A DNA stretch of 42,120 nt from Clostridia bacterium (GCA_021202395.1 JAJQDC010000035.1:1-42120), one strand, 5' to 3'. Shown: positions 15,428 to 25,019, counted from the stretch's first letter. Notes: generated by a model not told the origin, from the sequence alone. Translations and numbers: made by a program.

Positions 15428-17109
15428 TGGCAAAAATGTATCCAAAAGTTTTTCCAGAAGATTCAAACAGTTCTGGGGAACGAAAAGTTTTTGAATACTT
15501 AAAAGAAAATGCGCCGTCAGACTGGATAGTGTTGCATTCTTTTCGGTTGCCTAAACATAAGACGGTTGTCTTCGGAGAGGCGGATTTTGTCGTAATTGCG
15601 CCAAAATACGGGATATTTGTCTTGGAGATAAAGTCTGGCGGAGTAGGATTTGACGGTGATAATTGGATATTTGTTAATAGAAATCAAGAAAAAAGCTATA
15701 AGAAGCGTGGACCGTTTCAGCAGTGTCGTGAAGCGATGTTCGAAATAGAGAGAATTATTGGCGAAAAACTTGGCGATGGCTATAGTAGAACCGATTTGCT
15801 CTACGGATACGGCGTTATTTTTACTGATGAAGACAATTTTCCGTTAACTGCCATAACGGAGGATGAAACGTGGCGTTTGTGTCAAAGGACTGAAACAGTA
15901 GATTATGTTTCATTTATAAAAAAGCTATACAAAAATTTTCTTTTGGAATTAACTCAATTAGGGAAAAGGATTCCCAAAGAATTATCATCAACAATGGCTG
16001 AAACTATAGGAAAAACGTTAAGACCTATAGTTGATTGCATAGTACCGTTGAAAAGTTTTGTAAAGGCAACGGAACAGGATATTATTTCGCTTACGGAAGA
16101 GCAGTATGCCTGTTTAGACGATATAGAAATAAATGATCAAATCGTTATTACGGGCGGGGCAGGTACTGGCAAAACGCTTATTGCAGTTGAAGAGGCGAAA
16201 AGAAGCGGTTCGGATATTAAAGTAGGATTTTTTTGTTATAATAAAAATTTAGCGGATTTTATTAGAAAAAATATTTCAGCGAAAAATATAGAGGTTTATT
16301 CTATACATTCTTTCATGGGACAGATATGTGTCGGGGCGGGTTTAGAAAATGACGGAAGTAAAGATTTTTTTTCGACTACGCTTCCTCACATGGCAAGTAA
16401 AACGGCAAAGGAAAAGGGAATCCTTTTTGATAAAATTATAGTAGATGAATTTCAAGATTTGTGTACCACAGAGTATATAGTCTTTTTGGATACGATATTG
16501 AGAAATGGTTTGGTAGATGGAAAATTTTTGTTTTATGGAGATTTCGCACGTCAGGCAATTTACAATGAATCCGTAACTTTGAATACTTTAAAATCTTTTG
16601 CTTTTTTTGCGAAAAAGCATTTGTCAGTTAATTGTAGAAATACGTTGTATATTGGGAATGAGTTAATAAACGTAACGGGATACGAGGATAAGCAATATCG
16701 ATTAAAGATAATCGGCGAGCCTGTTGATTATTATGTTTGCAACACAATAGAAGAGCAAAGCAAAAAATTAATTGATTGCATAAAAGATTTAAAAAAGAAA
16801 GGATTCAATTCTTCGTCAATTATCGTATTATCATCTAAGCGCAGAGAACGTTCAATTATTAATTTATGCGATAAGGAAAAGTTTATAATCGGCGATTACG
16901 GAGAAGAGCCAGAAGAATATTATGCGATGTTTTCAACTGTTCAAGCGTATAAGGGACTGGAAAGTGAAATTGTAATATTGATTGACGTTGAAGATTATAG
17001 CGATACTCAGTTAATGTATATCGCTATAAGCCGTGCAAGAAGTAAATTAATAGTCTTGGAAACGGAATATGCATCTAAACAAAGAAAAAAATTAACGCTT
17101 AAGAGGTAG
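15427..17109 (+). CDS. NERD-domain nuclease fused to SF1 helicase
   Basis: A 560-residue two-part protein. N-terminal NERD domain (about 17-125) of the PD-(D/E)XK type, with GEADFVVIAP (50-59) and the catalytic EIK at 67-69. C-terminal UvrD-like superfamily 1 helicase: Walker A TGGAGTGKT near 241-249, Walker B IVDEFQDL near 338-345, and motif V/VI region YKGLESE and AISRARSKL near 507-545. It is expected to use ATP to move on DNA and cut it. It sits between drmE and drmA, translationally coupled to drmE. Standard class 2 DISARM has no such gene; here it may take over the effector role of the missing DrmC. Confidence 0.85.
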   Translation: MAKMYPKVFPEDSNSSGERKVFEYLKENAPSDWIVLHSFRLPKHKTVVFGEADFVVIAPKYGIFVLEIKSGGVGFDGDNWIFVNRNQEKSYKKRGPFQQCREAMFEIERIIGEKLGDGYSRTDLLYGYGVIFTDEDNFPLTAITEDETWRLCQRTETVDYVSFIKKLYKNFLLELTQLGKRIPKELSSTMAETIGKTLRPIVDCIVPLKSFVKATEQDIISLTEEQYACLDDIEINDQIVITGGAGTGKTLIAVEEAKRSGSDIKVGFFCYNKNLADFIRKNISAKNIEVYSIHSFMGQICVGAGLENDGSKDFFSTTLPHMASKTAKEKGILFDKIIVDEFQDLCTTEYIVFLDTILRNGLVDGKFLFYGDFARQAIYNESVTLNTLKSFAFFAKKHLSVNCRNTLYIGNELINVTGYEDKQYRLKIIGEPVDYYVCNTIEEQSKKLIDCIKDLKKKGFNSSSIIVLSSKRRERSIINLCDKEKFIIGDYGEEPEEYYAMFSTVQAYKGLESEIVILIDVEDYSDTQLMYIAISRARSKLIVLETEYASKQRKKLTLKR

Positions 17110-17113
17110 ATTT

Positions 17114-20100
17114 ATGGAAACAAGAGAAAAAATACTTGATATCGTCAAAAAAATTCTGATGGGGCCTAATCCGTTACCGCAGTTTATGCAGAAAAACGGA
17201 GAGGAGATTTTGTTCTGCGATTCTCCCTTAAAAACTTATGTTACAGGCGTATTGTTTCCTCAAACAAAAACTACGGAAGGAATTGAAGAAACTGAAAACG
17301 ATGGTACGGAATTTGAATCCGCTATGGAGATCCCAGATGCAACTGTGGGGACAGACGACAGACTTATAGGTGAAAAGAATGTAGCAGAACCTTCGTTGGA
17401 AGCGGAGACTTCTAAAATAAACAATTTTAAGCAATCTGCTATGGGGATAACTTTTTGTTTGCCCGAGGAAGCGAATTTTCTTGACGTAAAAGTTTACGTT
17501 GGAGCGTATGAAGAAAAGATGGCGTATGTTCCCATGGAAAAGAAGGAAGAAAATGGCGAAAGAAAAATTGTTTATAGTGAGAAAGAAAAGAAGTGTTATT
17601 ATAGAAAACAAATAAATTCATTACTACGTTTGGAAAGTAGTCAATTGCCTACAAAAGAGAAAAAACACGTTCCGTATAAATTACTTGATACTGAGGGAAA
17701 ACTAATCGATGGATTGCAATTAACTATAACGTTTAGGCTTAAAAAGGAGAATTTTAATATTTATACAATTACGCTCGTTAACACTAAGCTTTGTGCAGAC
17801 GCGAAACGTGTTTCTCAAGCGGATTGTTGGTTTCAATGTGGATTTAGTATAGAGGCTGATAAAAAGTTGCTTCCTTTGCCTGCTAATTTTTGTGAAGGGA
17901 TTAAAGACGAAGATTATCGGTTGAATTCGCTTCTATATCGTGACGTTAAAACTTACGCTATTGGTCATGGGTGTGCCGCAACATGGGATGATAATGATAT
18001 TCCTAATACAATAACCGCATCGATTATGCCAGAGTATGAAGTAAAGCCAATTGTGCCAACGACATCAAGAGCGCAATTGTCTATGAAACTGTATGCTCAA
18101 AGCAAAGAAGAAACAATTAATGATTTGCAAATGCTTTGCGATGATTATAGGGATTGGATATCAAAAGAAAAGTCAAAATTTGGGAATATTAAAGAAGAAA
18201 AATACAAGGACACCGCTTTAACGCAGATTACATTATGTAACGAATGTTTAAAAAGAATGCTCACCGGAGTAGATCTTTTGAAAACAAATAGTAAGGTTTG
18301 GCAAGCATTTTCTTTAGCAAATAGGGCAATGCTGATGCAACAATTACATTACAAGTTGCCGCTTACAGAATATGAAAGTTATGATTCTAAGACTTTATCA
18401 TTCAAATTGAAAAATGAAATTATAATGCCTGATATTGATAATGAAGAAACTTGGTATAATCGAGAAAAGAATATATATGGTCGCTGGAGACCATTCCAAA
18501 TTGCGTTTATACTTTTAAACCTATACTCTATTTATGATACAAATTCGTCTGAGAGAGATATAGTAGATTTAATTTGGTTTCCTACGGGTGGCGGTAAGAC
18601 TGAGGCGTATTTGGGTTTAACTGCATTTTCTATTTTTATGCGCCGAATAAAAAATCCTAACGATTTAGGCACTACGGTTATCATGCGTTATACGTTGAGG
18701 TTATTGACCGCACAACAGTATGAACGCGCAGCTTCGCTTATATGTGCAATAGAAAAAATACGCTCTGAGAATGAAGAGTTGTTAGGAAAAGAAAGAATTA
18801 CTATTGGTTTATGGGTTGGCGATTCGCTAACAAAAAACAGGTCAACGGATGTAATTAAAAAGATCAAAGATATCAGAGCGGGGAAAGTCAATGAAAATGT
18901 TTCCGTTATTTTGAAGTGCCCTTGGTGTGGTGCGAGTATGGAAACTTTAAAAACCGACAAAACGGCTAAAACGCCTGGATACGAAATTTCGGTTGACAAA
19001 AAACACGTGATTTTCCGCTGTGGTAATGAAAATTGTGATTTTGGAGATGAAGAGTTTCCGTTGCCATTAAACTTATTTGATGACGAAATATATGCTAATC
19101 CTCCTACGTTGCTTTTTGGTACGGTAGATAAATTTGCAATGTTACCATATAGACTGGAAGCAAAAGGTTTGTTTGGTGGGGATAATGAGAGAACGCCTCC
19201 CGAATTAATTATACAAGATGAACTACATTTAATAACGGGACCGTTAGGGTCTTCTGTCGGTCTGTATGAAACGCTTATACATGAGCTGTGTATTAAAAAC
19301 GGTTCAAAGCCTAAGATTGTTGCTTCAACGGCAACGATAAGTCATGCGAAACAGCAATGTAATGCTTTATACGGTTGCGGAGAAGACAAGGTTTTTCAAT
19401 TCCCCGTACAAGGAACAACGTATAAAGACTGTTTTTTTGCGGAAGAAAAGAATGATACAGGTAGAAAATATGTGGGACTATACGGGGCATCGACGTCATC
19501 GTCGGCAACGGCGTCGATTTATACTTTTGCAGCTTTTTTATATGCGGCAAAAGCCGTAGAAGTGGATGACGAAAGTCAAAGAGACGCATATTGGACAAAT
19601 TTAGCTTATTTTGGAAGTATGCGAGAGTTGGGACAGGCCGCTACGTGGTTTATAGCTGATATAAAAGAACATCTGGAAGTAATTTATCGCAATAGATTAG
19701 AATCATCTTTGGATTCAACAAATAGAAGATACGTTTATGAAAATGGCTTAGCCGAATTAACCAGTCGTATGAGCAATGAGGAAATTCCTAAAATTCTTAA
19801 ACGCCTGGAAATAAAGTATAGAAAAGATGAAAAGCGCGCTTTAGACGTTTGTCTTGCTACAAATATGATTTCAGTGGGTGTGGATATTTCTCGTTTGGGA
19901 TTAATGACAGTTACGGGACAACCCAAGTCTATGTCAGAATATATTCAAGCTACTAGTCGTGTTGGTCGTGATAAAAATGCACCCGGTTTGGTCTTTGTTA
20001 TTTATAACACATCAAAATCTAGGGATAAGTCGCATTATGAAAAATTTCAATCTCAACATTCTAAATTGTATTTTAGCGTTGAGCCTACGTCGGTTACTCC

Positions 20101-20521
20101 ATTTTCAAGACCGTTAAGAGAAAGAGCGCTGCCCGCCATTTTTGTTGCTTTACATAGATTTTTTGTTGAAAAGGAAAATAGCGACAATGCAAGACGTGCT
20201 CCTACGCAAAAAGAATATGAAAATATTGTTAATATAATTGTGGATCGGGCGGAAGGAATAGATAGTGCGGAAATAGATGATATTAAACGGCAACTTTATG
20301 AAAAATGGGAAGAATGGAAAGCGTGGAAGCCTGAAAAGTTTCATTCGTTTACCATTAGTGAAAATGCGCCGTTATTATGTATGGCAGGAACTATAAAACC
20401 ATCGTCATGGGACGACAGAGGCTGGGAATCTCCAACATCTATGCGTAGCGTGGATAGAGAATGCGGCTTAACTTGTGGAAAAGTTTTAAGGTTAAAAATG
20501 GAGGATGAAGATGGCGAATAA
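17114..20521 (+). CDS. drmA: DISARM helicase DrmA
   Basis: A 1135-residue superfamily 2 helicase. Walker A is in WFPTGGGKTEAYLG at about 489-502, the DEXH box QDELHL near 700, motif III STAT near 738, and the C-terminal helicase motif ATSRVGRDKNAPG near 944-956. A zinc-ribbon-like insert (CPWCG near 601, CGNENC near 640) lies between the halves. This layout and the PTGGGKTEAY wording are characteristic of DrmA, which with DrmB loads on unmethylated incoming DNA. ATG with AGAGGT upstream; 4-bp gap after the NERD-helicase gene and an 11-nt overlap with drmB, so one operon. Confidence 0.85.
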   Translation: METREKILDIVKKILMGPNPLPQFMQKNGEEILFCDSPLKTYVTGVLFPQTKTTEGIEETENDGTEFESAMEIPDATVGTDDRLIGEKNVAEPSLEAETSKINNFKQSAMGITFCLPEEANFLDVKVYVGAYEEKMAYVPMEKKEENGERKIVYSEKEKKCYYRKQINSLLRLESSQLPTKEKKHVPYKLLDTEGKLIDGLQLTITFRLKKENFNIYTITLVNTKLCADAKRVSQADCWFQCGFSIEADKKLLPLPANFCEGIKDEDYRLNSLLYRDVKTYAIGHGCAATWDDNDIPNTITASIMPEYEVKPIVPTTSRAQLSMKLYAQSKEETINDLQMLCDDYRDWISKEKSKFGNIKEEKYKDTALTQITLCNECLKRMLTGVDLLKTNSKVWQAFSLANRAMLMQQLHYKLPLTEYESYDSKTLSFKLKNEIIMPDIDNEETWYNREKNIYGRWRPFQIAFILLNLYSIYDTNSSERDIVDLIWFPTGGGKTEAYLGLTAFSIFMRRIKNPNDLGTTVIMRYTLRLLTAQQYERAASLICAIEKIRSENEELLGKERITIGLWVGDSLTKNRSTDVIKKIKDIRAGKVNENVSVILKCPWCGASMETLKTDKTAKTPGYEISVDKKHVIFRCGNENCDFGDEEFPLPLNLFDDEIYANPPTLLFGTVDKFAMLPYRLEAKGLFGGDNERTPPELIIQDELHLITGPLGSSVGLYETLIHELCIKNGSKPKIVASTATISHAKQQCNALYGCGEDKVFQFPVQGTTYKDCFFAEEKNDTGRKYVGLYGASTSSSATASIYTFAAFLYAAKAVEVDDESQRDAYWTNLAYFGSMRELGQAATWFIADIKEHLEVIYRNRLESSLDSTNRRYVYENGLAELTSRMSNEEIPKILKRLEIKYRKDEKRALDVCLATNMISVGVDISRLGLMTVTGQPKSMSEYIQATSRVGRDKNAPGLVFVIYNTSKSRDKSHYEKFQSQHSKLYFSVEPTSVTPFSRPLRERALPAIFVALHRFFVEKENSDNARRAPTQKEYENIVNIIVDRAEGIDSAEIDDIKRQLYEKWEEWKAWKPEKFHSFTISENAPLLCMAGTIKPSSWDDRGWESPTSMRSVDRECGLTCGKVLRLKMEDEDGE

Positions 20522-22355
20522 TAAATATTCTATTAGGCGCGATAGTTTAATCAGCCCTTGGGGCGTTGGCGCAATAGTTCCGTTTCCTCATGATGAATCG
20601 TTAATGGTTTCAGGACTTGATTTTTGGTTTGATGAAGATCATTCCTATGAAGATTTTTTAATTAACGATGAACGTTTGTCTAGAAGGCTAGGTGGAAAAC
20701 AATTTGTAATGCCGCCCGATTTTAGAGAATTTTCACAGGATGCACAGCATGCGGAGATGCGTATACCAGCGGTTAGATTTCCTTTATGGCATTACTGCCC
20801 GGTTTGCGGTAATATGGAACAAATCGGAACGGCGGGTGAAAGACAGCGTTGTACGGGTGAAATCCGTAAGACGAACGGTAAAGAAACTTATTGTTTCAAA
20901 AATAAAGGGAAGCCAAAAAATTTGCCAATATTAGTTCCCGAACGTTTTATTGCCGTTTGTAAAAAGGGGCATATAGAAGATTTTCCCGTTATGGAGTGGG
21001 TACACAAAAAGAGTGATAAACCAATTACATCTTCTTGCAAATTGGTAAGAAGTACGGGCGGTAGTTCAGCTTCGCTTTCCGGCATTCGTTATACGTGTAC
21101 GTGTGGAGCGACGGCAACGATGAACGGTGCATTTGGTTGGGATTCTCTTGAAAAAATTGGCTATACCTGTACAGGAAATCAGCCTTGGTTAGGAGCAAAC
21201 CAGAAAGTAGATTGTGGCGAGCCCTTGCTCGTTTTACAAAGAGGTGCTTCAAACGTATGGTTCGCTGACGTTATTAGTTCGGTATATATTCCTTGGTTGC
21301 CAAAATATAAAAATCAAAACACTAAGGAATGCATTGAAAGAGGTGTTAAAAAGTTTGCATCTTCTAGAACAAACGGTTCAGTTGATGAAGTATTAATAAA
21401 AAAGTTCGTTTTACAAAACCAAATGATAGACGAAGACATTGATGACGAGCAGGCATTTGATGAAATAATTGCGACTTTAAATAATACTCGGGAAGGGGAT
21501 ACACCCCAAAGCGAAGACGAGTACAGAAAACAAGAATTCGATGTGTTAACGAGTACGGCCGGGAACTCTAAAGATGAGTTATACTGTATAAATTATAGCG
21601 CTACAGAATACGAAAAACTTGATTTTTTAAAAAGCATTTCTTTGGTGCATAAATTGCGTGAAACAAGAGTTTTTCAAGGATTTAAGAGAATAACGCTGGA
21701 CGATACTAGTTTTTCCGCTCAAATTTCCGTTAAAGAGATTTCTTGGCTTCCGGCAGTTAAAAATAGCGGGGAAGGTATTATGTTCGAGTTTGACTACGAG
21801 AAACTTTATCGTTGGTCTTCTGAAGAAAAAATAAGTAAACGCGTTAATATTATTGAACAAAACATGAAGAATACAGGTAAATTGACTACCGAAAAACTTA
21901 ATCCAATTTATATTTTATTGCATACCTTTGCGCATTGCTTAATAAACGCTTTATCTAGTGAAAGTGGATATTCAAATGCGTCAATAAGGGAAAGAATTTA
22001 TTGCTCTAAATATTTAGAGAAGGAATCTTCTCAAATGGCTGGAGTGCTTATATATACTGCTTCCGGAGATTCAGAGGGTTCGCTTGGCGGATTAGTTAGA
22101 CAAGGCTTGCCTGGAAGGATAGAAAACGTAATAAAAATGGCAATTAGTGAAGCAAAATGGTGTGCTGCCGACCCAGTATGTATTCAAAGCACTGGACAAG
22201 GACAGTATGGTTGTAATTTGGCCGCTTGTCACAATTGCGCATTGCTACCGGAAACCTCCTGTGAAAATAAGAATATGTTGTTGGATAGAGGACTATTAAT
22301 AGGAACGTTGGACGATACGTCGATAGGATATTTTAGTGGTTATGAAGAAGATTAA
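20511..22355 (+). CDS. drmB: DISARM protein DrmB (DUF1998)
   Basis: A 614-residue protein. The N-terminus IRRDSLISPWGVGAIVPFP is typical of DrmB. Several Cys pairs follow (CPVCG near 100, CTCG near 196), and the C-terminal DUF1998 domain has LLHTFAHCLINAL, YTASGDSEGSLGGLVRQG and a Cys cluster AACHNCALLPETSCE. In DISARM, DrmB forms a complex with the DrmA helicase. The frame opens at an ATG at 20505, but GGAGG ends immediately before it; the ATG at 20511 has correct spacing and is preferred. Overlaps drmA by 11 nt and the methyltransferase gene by 14 nt. Confidence 0.87.
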   Translation: MANNKYSIRRDSLISPWGVGAIVPFPHDESLMVSGLDFWFDEDHSYEDFLINDERLSRRLGGKQFVMPPDFREFSQDAQHAEMRIPAVRFPLWHYCPVCGNMEQIGTAGERQRCTGEIRKTNGKETYCFKNKGKPKNLPILVPERFIAVCKKGHIEDFPVMEWVHKKSDKPITSSCKLVRSTGGSSASLSGIRYTCTCGATATMNGAFGWDSLEKIGYTCTGNQPWLGANQKVDCGEPLLVLQRGASNVWFADVISSVYIPWLPKYKNQNTKECIERGVKKFASSRTNGSVDEVLIKKFVLQNQMIDEDIDDEQAFDEIIATLNNTREGDTPQSEDEYRKQEFDVLTSTAGNSKDELYCINYSATEYEKLDFLKSISLVHKLRETRVFQGFKRITLDDTSFSAQISVKEISWLPAVKNSGEGIMFEFDYEKLYRWSSEEKISKRVNIIEQNMKNTGKLTTEKLNPIYILLHTFAHCLINALSSESGYSNASIRERIYCSKYLEKESSQMAGVLIYTASGDSEGSLGGLVRQGLPGRIENVIKMAISEAKWCAADPVCIQSTGQGQYGCNLAACHNCALLPETSCENKNMLLDRGLLIGTLDDTSIGYFSGYEED

Positions 22356-23475
22356 AGCGATAGATCTTTTTTCCGGTTGCGGTGGGGTTTCCATAGGATT
22401 GACGCAATCTGGTTTTGATGTGACTTGTGCTGTAGAAATTGATGATGCGGCAGTGAAAGCATACAAGGGATATCATTTATTAAAAAATGTCAATGTAATA
22501 AAGGGTGATATTTGTGATATTAAAGGAAATGAAATTTTGAAGGCAGCTGGATTGCGAACGGATGATTTGTACTTGCTTGCAGGATGTCCACCTTGCCAAA
22601 AATTTTCTATGCAAAATCGGAGAAACAATTCAGACGAAAAAGACATTGATGAAGTAAAAAAACTTTTAATGCAGTTTAAGAGAATAATAAAAGAAGTATA
22701 TCCACCATTCGTTTTAATGGAAAACGTTCCTGGCATTAAATCTTCGTTCGATGGCAGGATATTAAAAGAATTTATCCTGGATTTAGAGAATGAAGGGGCG
22801 GTAAACAGCGAACGCTATTATGTGGTTTCAAGCGTTGTCAATGCAGCCGATTATGGCGTACCACAATTAAGGAAACGCTTTGTTCTACATGCAGTTAGAT
22901 GTGATATTTTGGAAAGAATGAAAGGATTAAATTTAATGCTTACGTTGCCTTTGCCAACGCATAGTAAAAAAGGGGAAAATGGCAAACAAAAATGGGTAAC
23001 TGTTAGAGAGACTTTTGAGGGATTACCTAAAATTAAGGCAGGAGAACGTTATAATGATGATAAGATTAAGAATCATTATTGTGCAAATTTATCAGATAAA
23101 AATATTTTAAGGATGCGTATAATTCGGGAAAATGGTGGAACAAGGACAGCGTTGCCGCAAAAGCTAGTTTTAAAATGTCATACTACATATTCGGGTCATA
23201 CGGATGTTTATGGCATAATGAATCCAGATGCTCCGGCACCCACAATGACCGGCGGTTGTTTGAGTTATTCTAAGGGTAGATTTGGACATCCGTTTGAAGA
23301 CCGGGCGATTTCCGTTAGAGAAGCTGCTAGGATTCAAACATTCCCAGACGATTACGTGTTTGGGGAAAGCTTAACGAAAGCAGCGTTAGAAATAGGTAAT
23401 GCCGTTCCTATAAAATTAGTACAAGCAAGCGGTAATGTTTTTATGGAACTGATATTGCAATTAATGGGGAAATAA
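22342..23475 (+). CDS. drmMII: DNA C5-cytosine methyltransferase (DrmMII-type)
   Basis: A 378-residue-class enzyme with all key C5-MTase motifs: I, DLFSGCGG (about 8-15); IV, GCPPCQKFS with the catalytic Cys near 85; VI, ENVPG near 127; VIII, QLRKRF near 174; and IX/X, REAARIQTFPDDY then GNAVP near 352. It transfers a methyl group from S-adenosylmethionine to C5 of cytosine, marking host DNA as self. In class 2 DISARM this role is filled by DrmMII. ATG 22342 is preferred over a GTG two codons earlier. The recognition sequence cannot be read from the target-recognition region. The Vsr gene downstream fits a 5mC enzyme. Confidence 0.88.
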   Translation: MKKIKAIDLFSGCGGVSIGLTQSGFDVTCAVEIDDAAVKAYKGYHLLKNVNVIKGDICDIKGNEILKAAGLRTDDLYLLAGCPPCQKFSMQNRRNNSDEKDIDEVKKLLMQFKRIIKEVYPPFVLMENVPGIKSSFDGRILKEFILDLENEGAVNSERYYVVSSVVNAADYGVPQLRKRFVLHAVRCDILERMKGLNLMLTLPLPTHSKKGENGKQKWVTVRETFEGLPKIKAGERYNDDKIKNHYCANLSDKNILRMRIIRENGGTRTALPQKLVLKCHTTYSGHTDVYGIMNPDAPAPTMTGGCLSYSKGRFGHPFEDRAISVREAARIQTFPDDYVFGESLTKAALEIGNAVPIKLVQASGNVFMELILQLMGK

Positions 23476-23481
23476 TCTATT

Positions 23482-24195
23482 ATGGATGATGAAGATAGGT
23501 TTAGTTTTAAAAAATTTTGGGGACCAGCAGATATAAAGCCATATGTTACATACTCAAGGCAGGGAGAACACTTTTGTATTTATTGTGGGGAAATCTCAGA
23601 TACAAGAGAGCATATTCCATCCAAAGTTTTCTTAAGTAAGCCTTATCCGGATAATTTAGCGATTTTGCCAGCGTGTAAGGAGTGTAATAATAGCTTTTCC
23701 GATGACGAGTTATATACTGAAGTATATATTGATTCCTTAAAATATTTTAGTGGGTATAGTTCTGAGTTGCGCGAAGAAAACAAAGAACGGATTTATAAAA
23801 ATACGGCGTATTTTGATGCGCATAGAGATTTTGCTGAGTATTATTCATCGGAACTATTTCCTAATAATGAAAAGATAAAAAAGATTTTAAGAAAATTAGC
23901 AATTGGTCACATGATATATGAGTTGAGTGAAGGATATAGTGCGGAAGAAAATGATGTGGAATTAGTTTCATTACAATATAAATTTTTGTTTGATTTATCC
24001 AAAGAATTTAGGGTAAATTTCAATAATTTGATTTTAATGAATGATAAAAAGTTGCCGCTAATAGGGTCTAGGGTGTTTGATAAAATAATGGTCATAGAAC
24101 CCGCCTTTCAAAGTACTGATTCTGAAGATGTTAAAAAAATCCATTTGTTGTCAAGATATGGACTAATGTGCAAGATGGGAATTATCGTTATGTAG
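23482..24195 (+). CDS. HNH endonuclease-like protein, C-terminus frameshifted
   Basis: The open frame gives 237 residues. The HNH core has zinc-type Cys pairs C32-x2-C35 and C65-x2-C68, with H44 in REHIPSK and CNNSFSDDE at about 68-76. After a run of seven A at 24133-24139 the frame reaches a stop, but a second frame continues with sensible protein (AAT CCA onward: NPFVVKIW..., then YRYVAWYENDGTFHIKIV) to a TGA at 24306-24308, overlapping vsr as other genes in this operon do. One extra A would restore about 275 residues. Either a real mutation, slippage, or a sequencing indel. A restriction effector of the defence operon is plausible; not part of the usual DISARM set. Confidence 0.75.
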   Translation: MDDEDRFSFKKFWGPADIKPYVTYSRQGEHFCIYCGEISDTREHIPSKVFLSKPYPDNLAILPACKECNNSFSDDELYTEVYIDSLKYFSGYSSELREENKERIYKNTAYFDAHRDFAEYYSSELFPNNEKIKKILRKLAIGHMIYELSEGYSAEENDVELVSLQYKFLFDLSKEFRVNFNNLILMNDKKLPLIGSRVFDKIMVIEPAFQSTDSEDVKKIHLLSRYGLMCKMGIIVM

Positions 24196-24308
24196 CATGG
24201 TATGAGAACGATGGTACTTTTCATATTAAGATTGTTATTCATGATTTTTTGTATGCAGAAGTAATTTTTAAACAAAGAGATTTAGATGGGAGACATATTT
24301 ACAAGTGA
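24140..24308 (+). pseudogene. Out-of-frame remainder of the HNH protein
   Basis: A continuing coding sequence in another frame after the A7 tract, ending in RDLDGRHIYK and TGA at 24306-24308. No start of its own. Read as the true C-terminus of the HNH protein. Confidence 0.65.
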
Positions 24309-24696
24309 AAAGCGCTCTGAGGTTATGAAAGCCATAAAGAGTAAAAATACTAAAACAACTGAAATGAAAATGATTTCCATTTTTAAAGAATTAGGGATAA
24401 AAGGTTGGCGTAGAACCTATCCACTAATTGGAAAGCCTGATTTTGTTTTTCCCAAGCAAAGGATAGTAGTTTTTGTTGATGGGTGCTTTTGGCATGGCCA
24501 CAATTGCAGAAACGTTACTCCAAAAATCAATGCTGATTTTTGGAATAAAAAACATGAGTATAATGTGGCACACGATGCAGAAGTAACAAATCAATTAATA
24601 AATAAAGGCTGGAAGGTTATTAGAATTTGGGAGTGTGAGCTGAAGAATAAAAATAGGGAAGTGTTAATGAAAAAATTGCTTGGACTATTAGAATAA
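24286..24696 (+). CDS. vsr: Very short patch repair endonuclease (Vsr)
   Basis: 136 residues, the usual Vsr length. TSEKRSEVMKAIKSKNTKTT at the N-terminus, the catalytic Asp in KPDFVF (about 50-55), then VFVDGCFWHGHNC (63-75) with the metal-binding Cys/His. Vsr nicks next to the T of T:G mismatches that arise when 5-methylcytosine deaminates, so it protects the sites modified by the methyltransferase two genes upstream. The start overlaps the extended HNH frame. It is the last gene of the operon, before a terminator at 24715-24740. Confidence 0.9.
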   Translation: MGDIFTSEKRSEVMKAIKSKNTKTTEMKMISIFKELGIKGWRRTYPLIGKPDFVFPKQRIVVFVDGCFWHGHNCRNVTPKINADFWNKKHEYNVAHDAEVTNQLINKGWKVIRIWECELKNKNREVLMKKLLGLLE

Positions 24697-24714
24697 GTAT
24701 AATAATAAAATATT

Positions 24715-24740
24715 AGGAAGTTCAAACGAACTCCTTTTTA
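24715..24740 (+). terminator. Terminator of the defence operon
   Basis: AGGAAGTTC pairs with GAACTCCT (one bulged A, loop AAAC), followed by TTTTT. Confidence 0.65.
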
Positions 24741-24787
24741 TATGGGTAATTTAGTAAAATCGTGGATATTTCCACATTCTTAGATAA

Positions 24788-24906
24788 TTAATACCTTGCC
24801 AGTACCGCCTGATTTATGCCGAGTTCTCCCCGCAAGTTTTGTCTGTGATAAATTAAGATTTTCTCTTAAATGCTTTATACGCTGTCCTACGATTGCAAGT
24901 TCCATA
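24788..24906 (-). pseudogene. Decayed XRE-family regulator
   Basis: Translating the minus strand in pieces gives a helix-turn-helix: LAIVGQRIKHLRENLNLSQTKLAG, then in another frame ELGINQAVLARY and a stop. Two one-base frameshifts are needed, one just after the ATG at 24906 (extra A in GGAAACTT) and one after GCGGGG. The protein would also stop right after the helix-turn-helix. The ribosome site AAAAAGGAG and the promoter/operator are intact. Probably the former regulator of the element. Confidence 0.55.
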
Positions 24907-24922
24907 ATATGCTCCTTTTTGT

Positions 24923-24961
24923 AGTACCAGTACTATATAAGATCCTTTGGGTATTGTCAAT
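24923..24961 (-). promoter_or_regulatory. Promoter with palindromic operator over the -10 box
   Basis: Minus strand: TTGACA (24961-24956), 17-bp spacer, TATAGT (24938-24933). A perfect palindrome TAGTAC-CA-GTACTA at 24923-24936 overlaps the -10 box, as expected for autorepression by the XRE protein. Confidence 0.6.
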
Positions 24962-25019
24962 ATCTGGATAAATTTTATATCTAAAAATTCTCAAAAAACG
25001 ATATATAAGTAAAAATGAT

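Noticed and set aside
12773-24696. BREX or ordinary type I/III restriction-modification system
   Set aside because: No PglZ, BrxC, HsdR/S/M or Res/Mod pattern; the DrmA/DrmB pair with a C5 methyltransferase fits DISARM instead.
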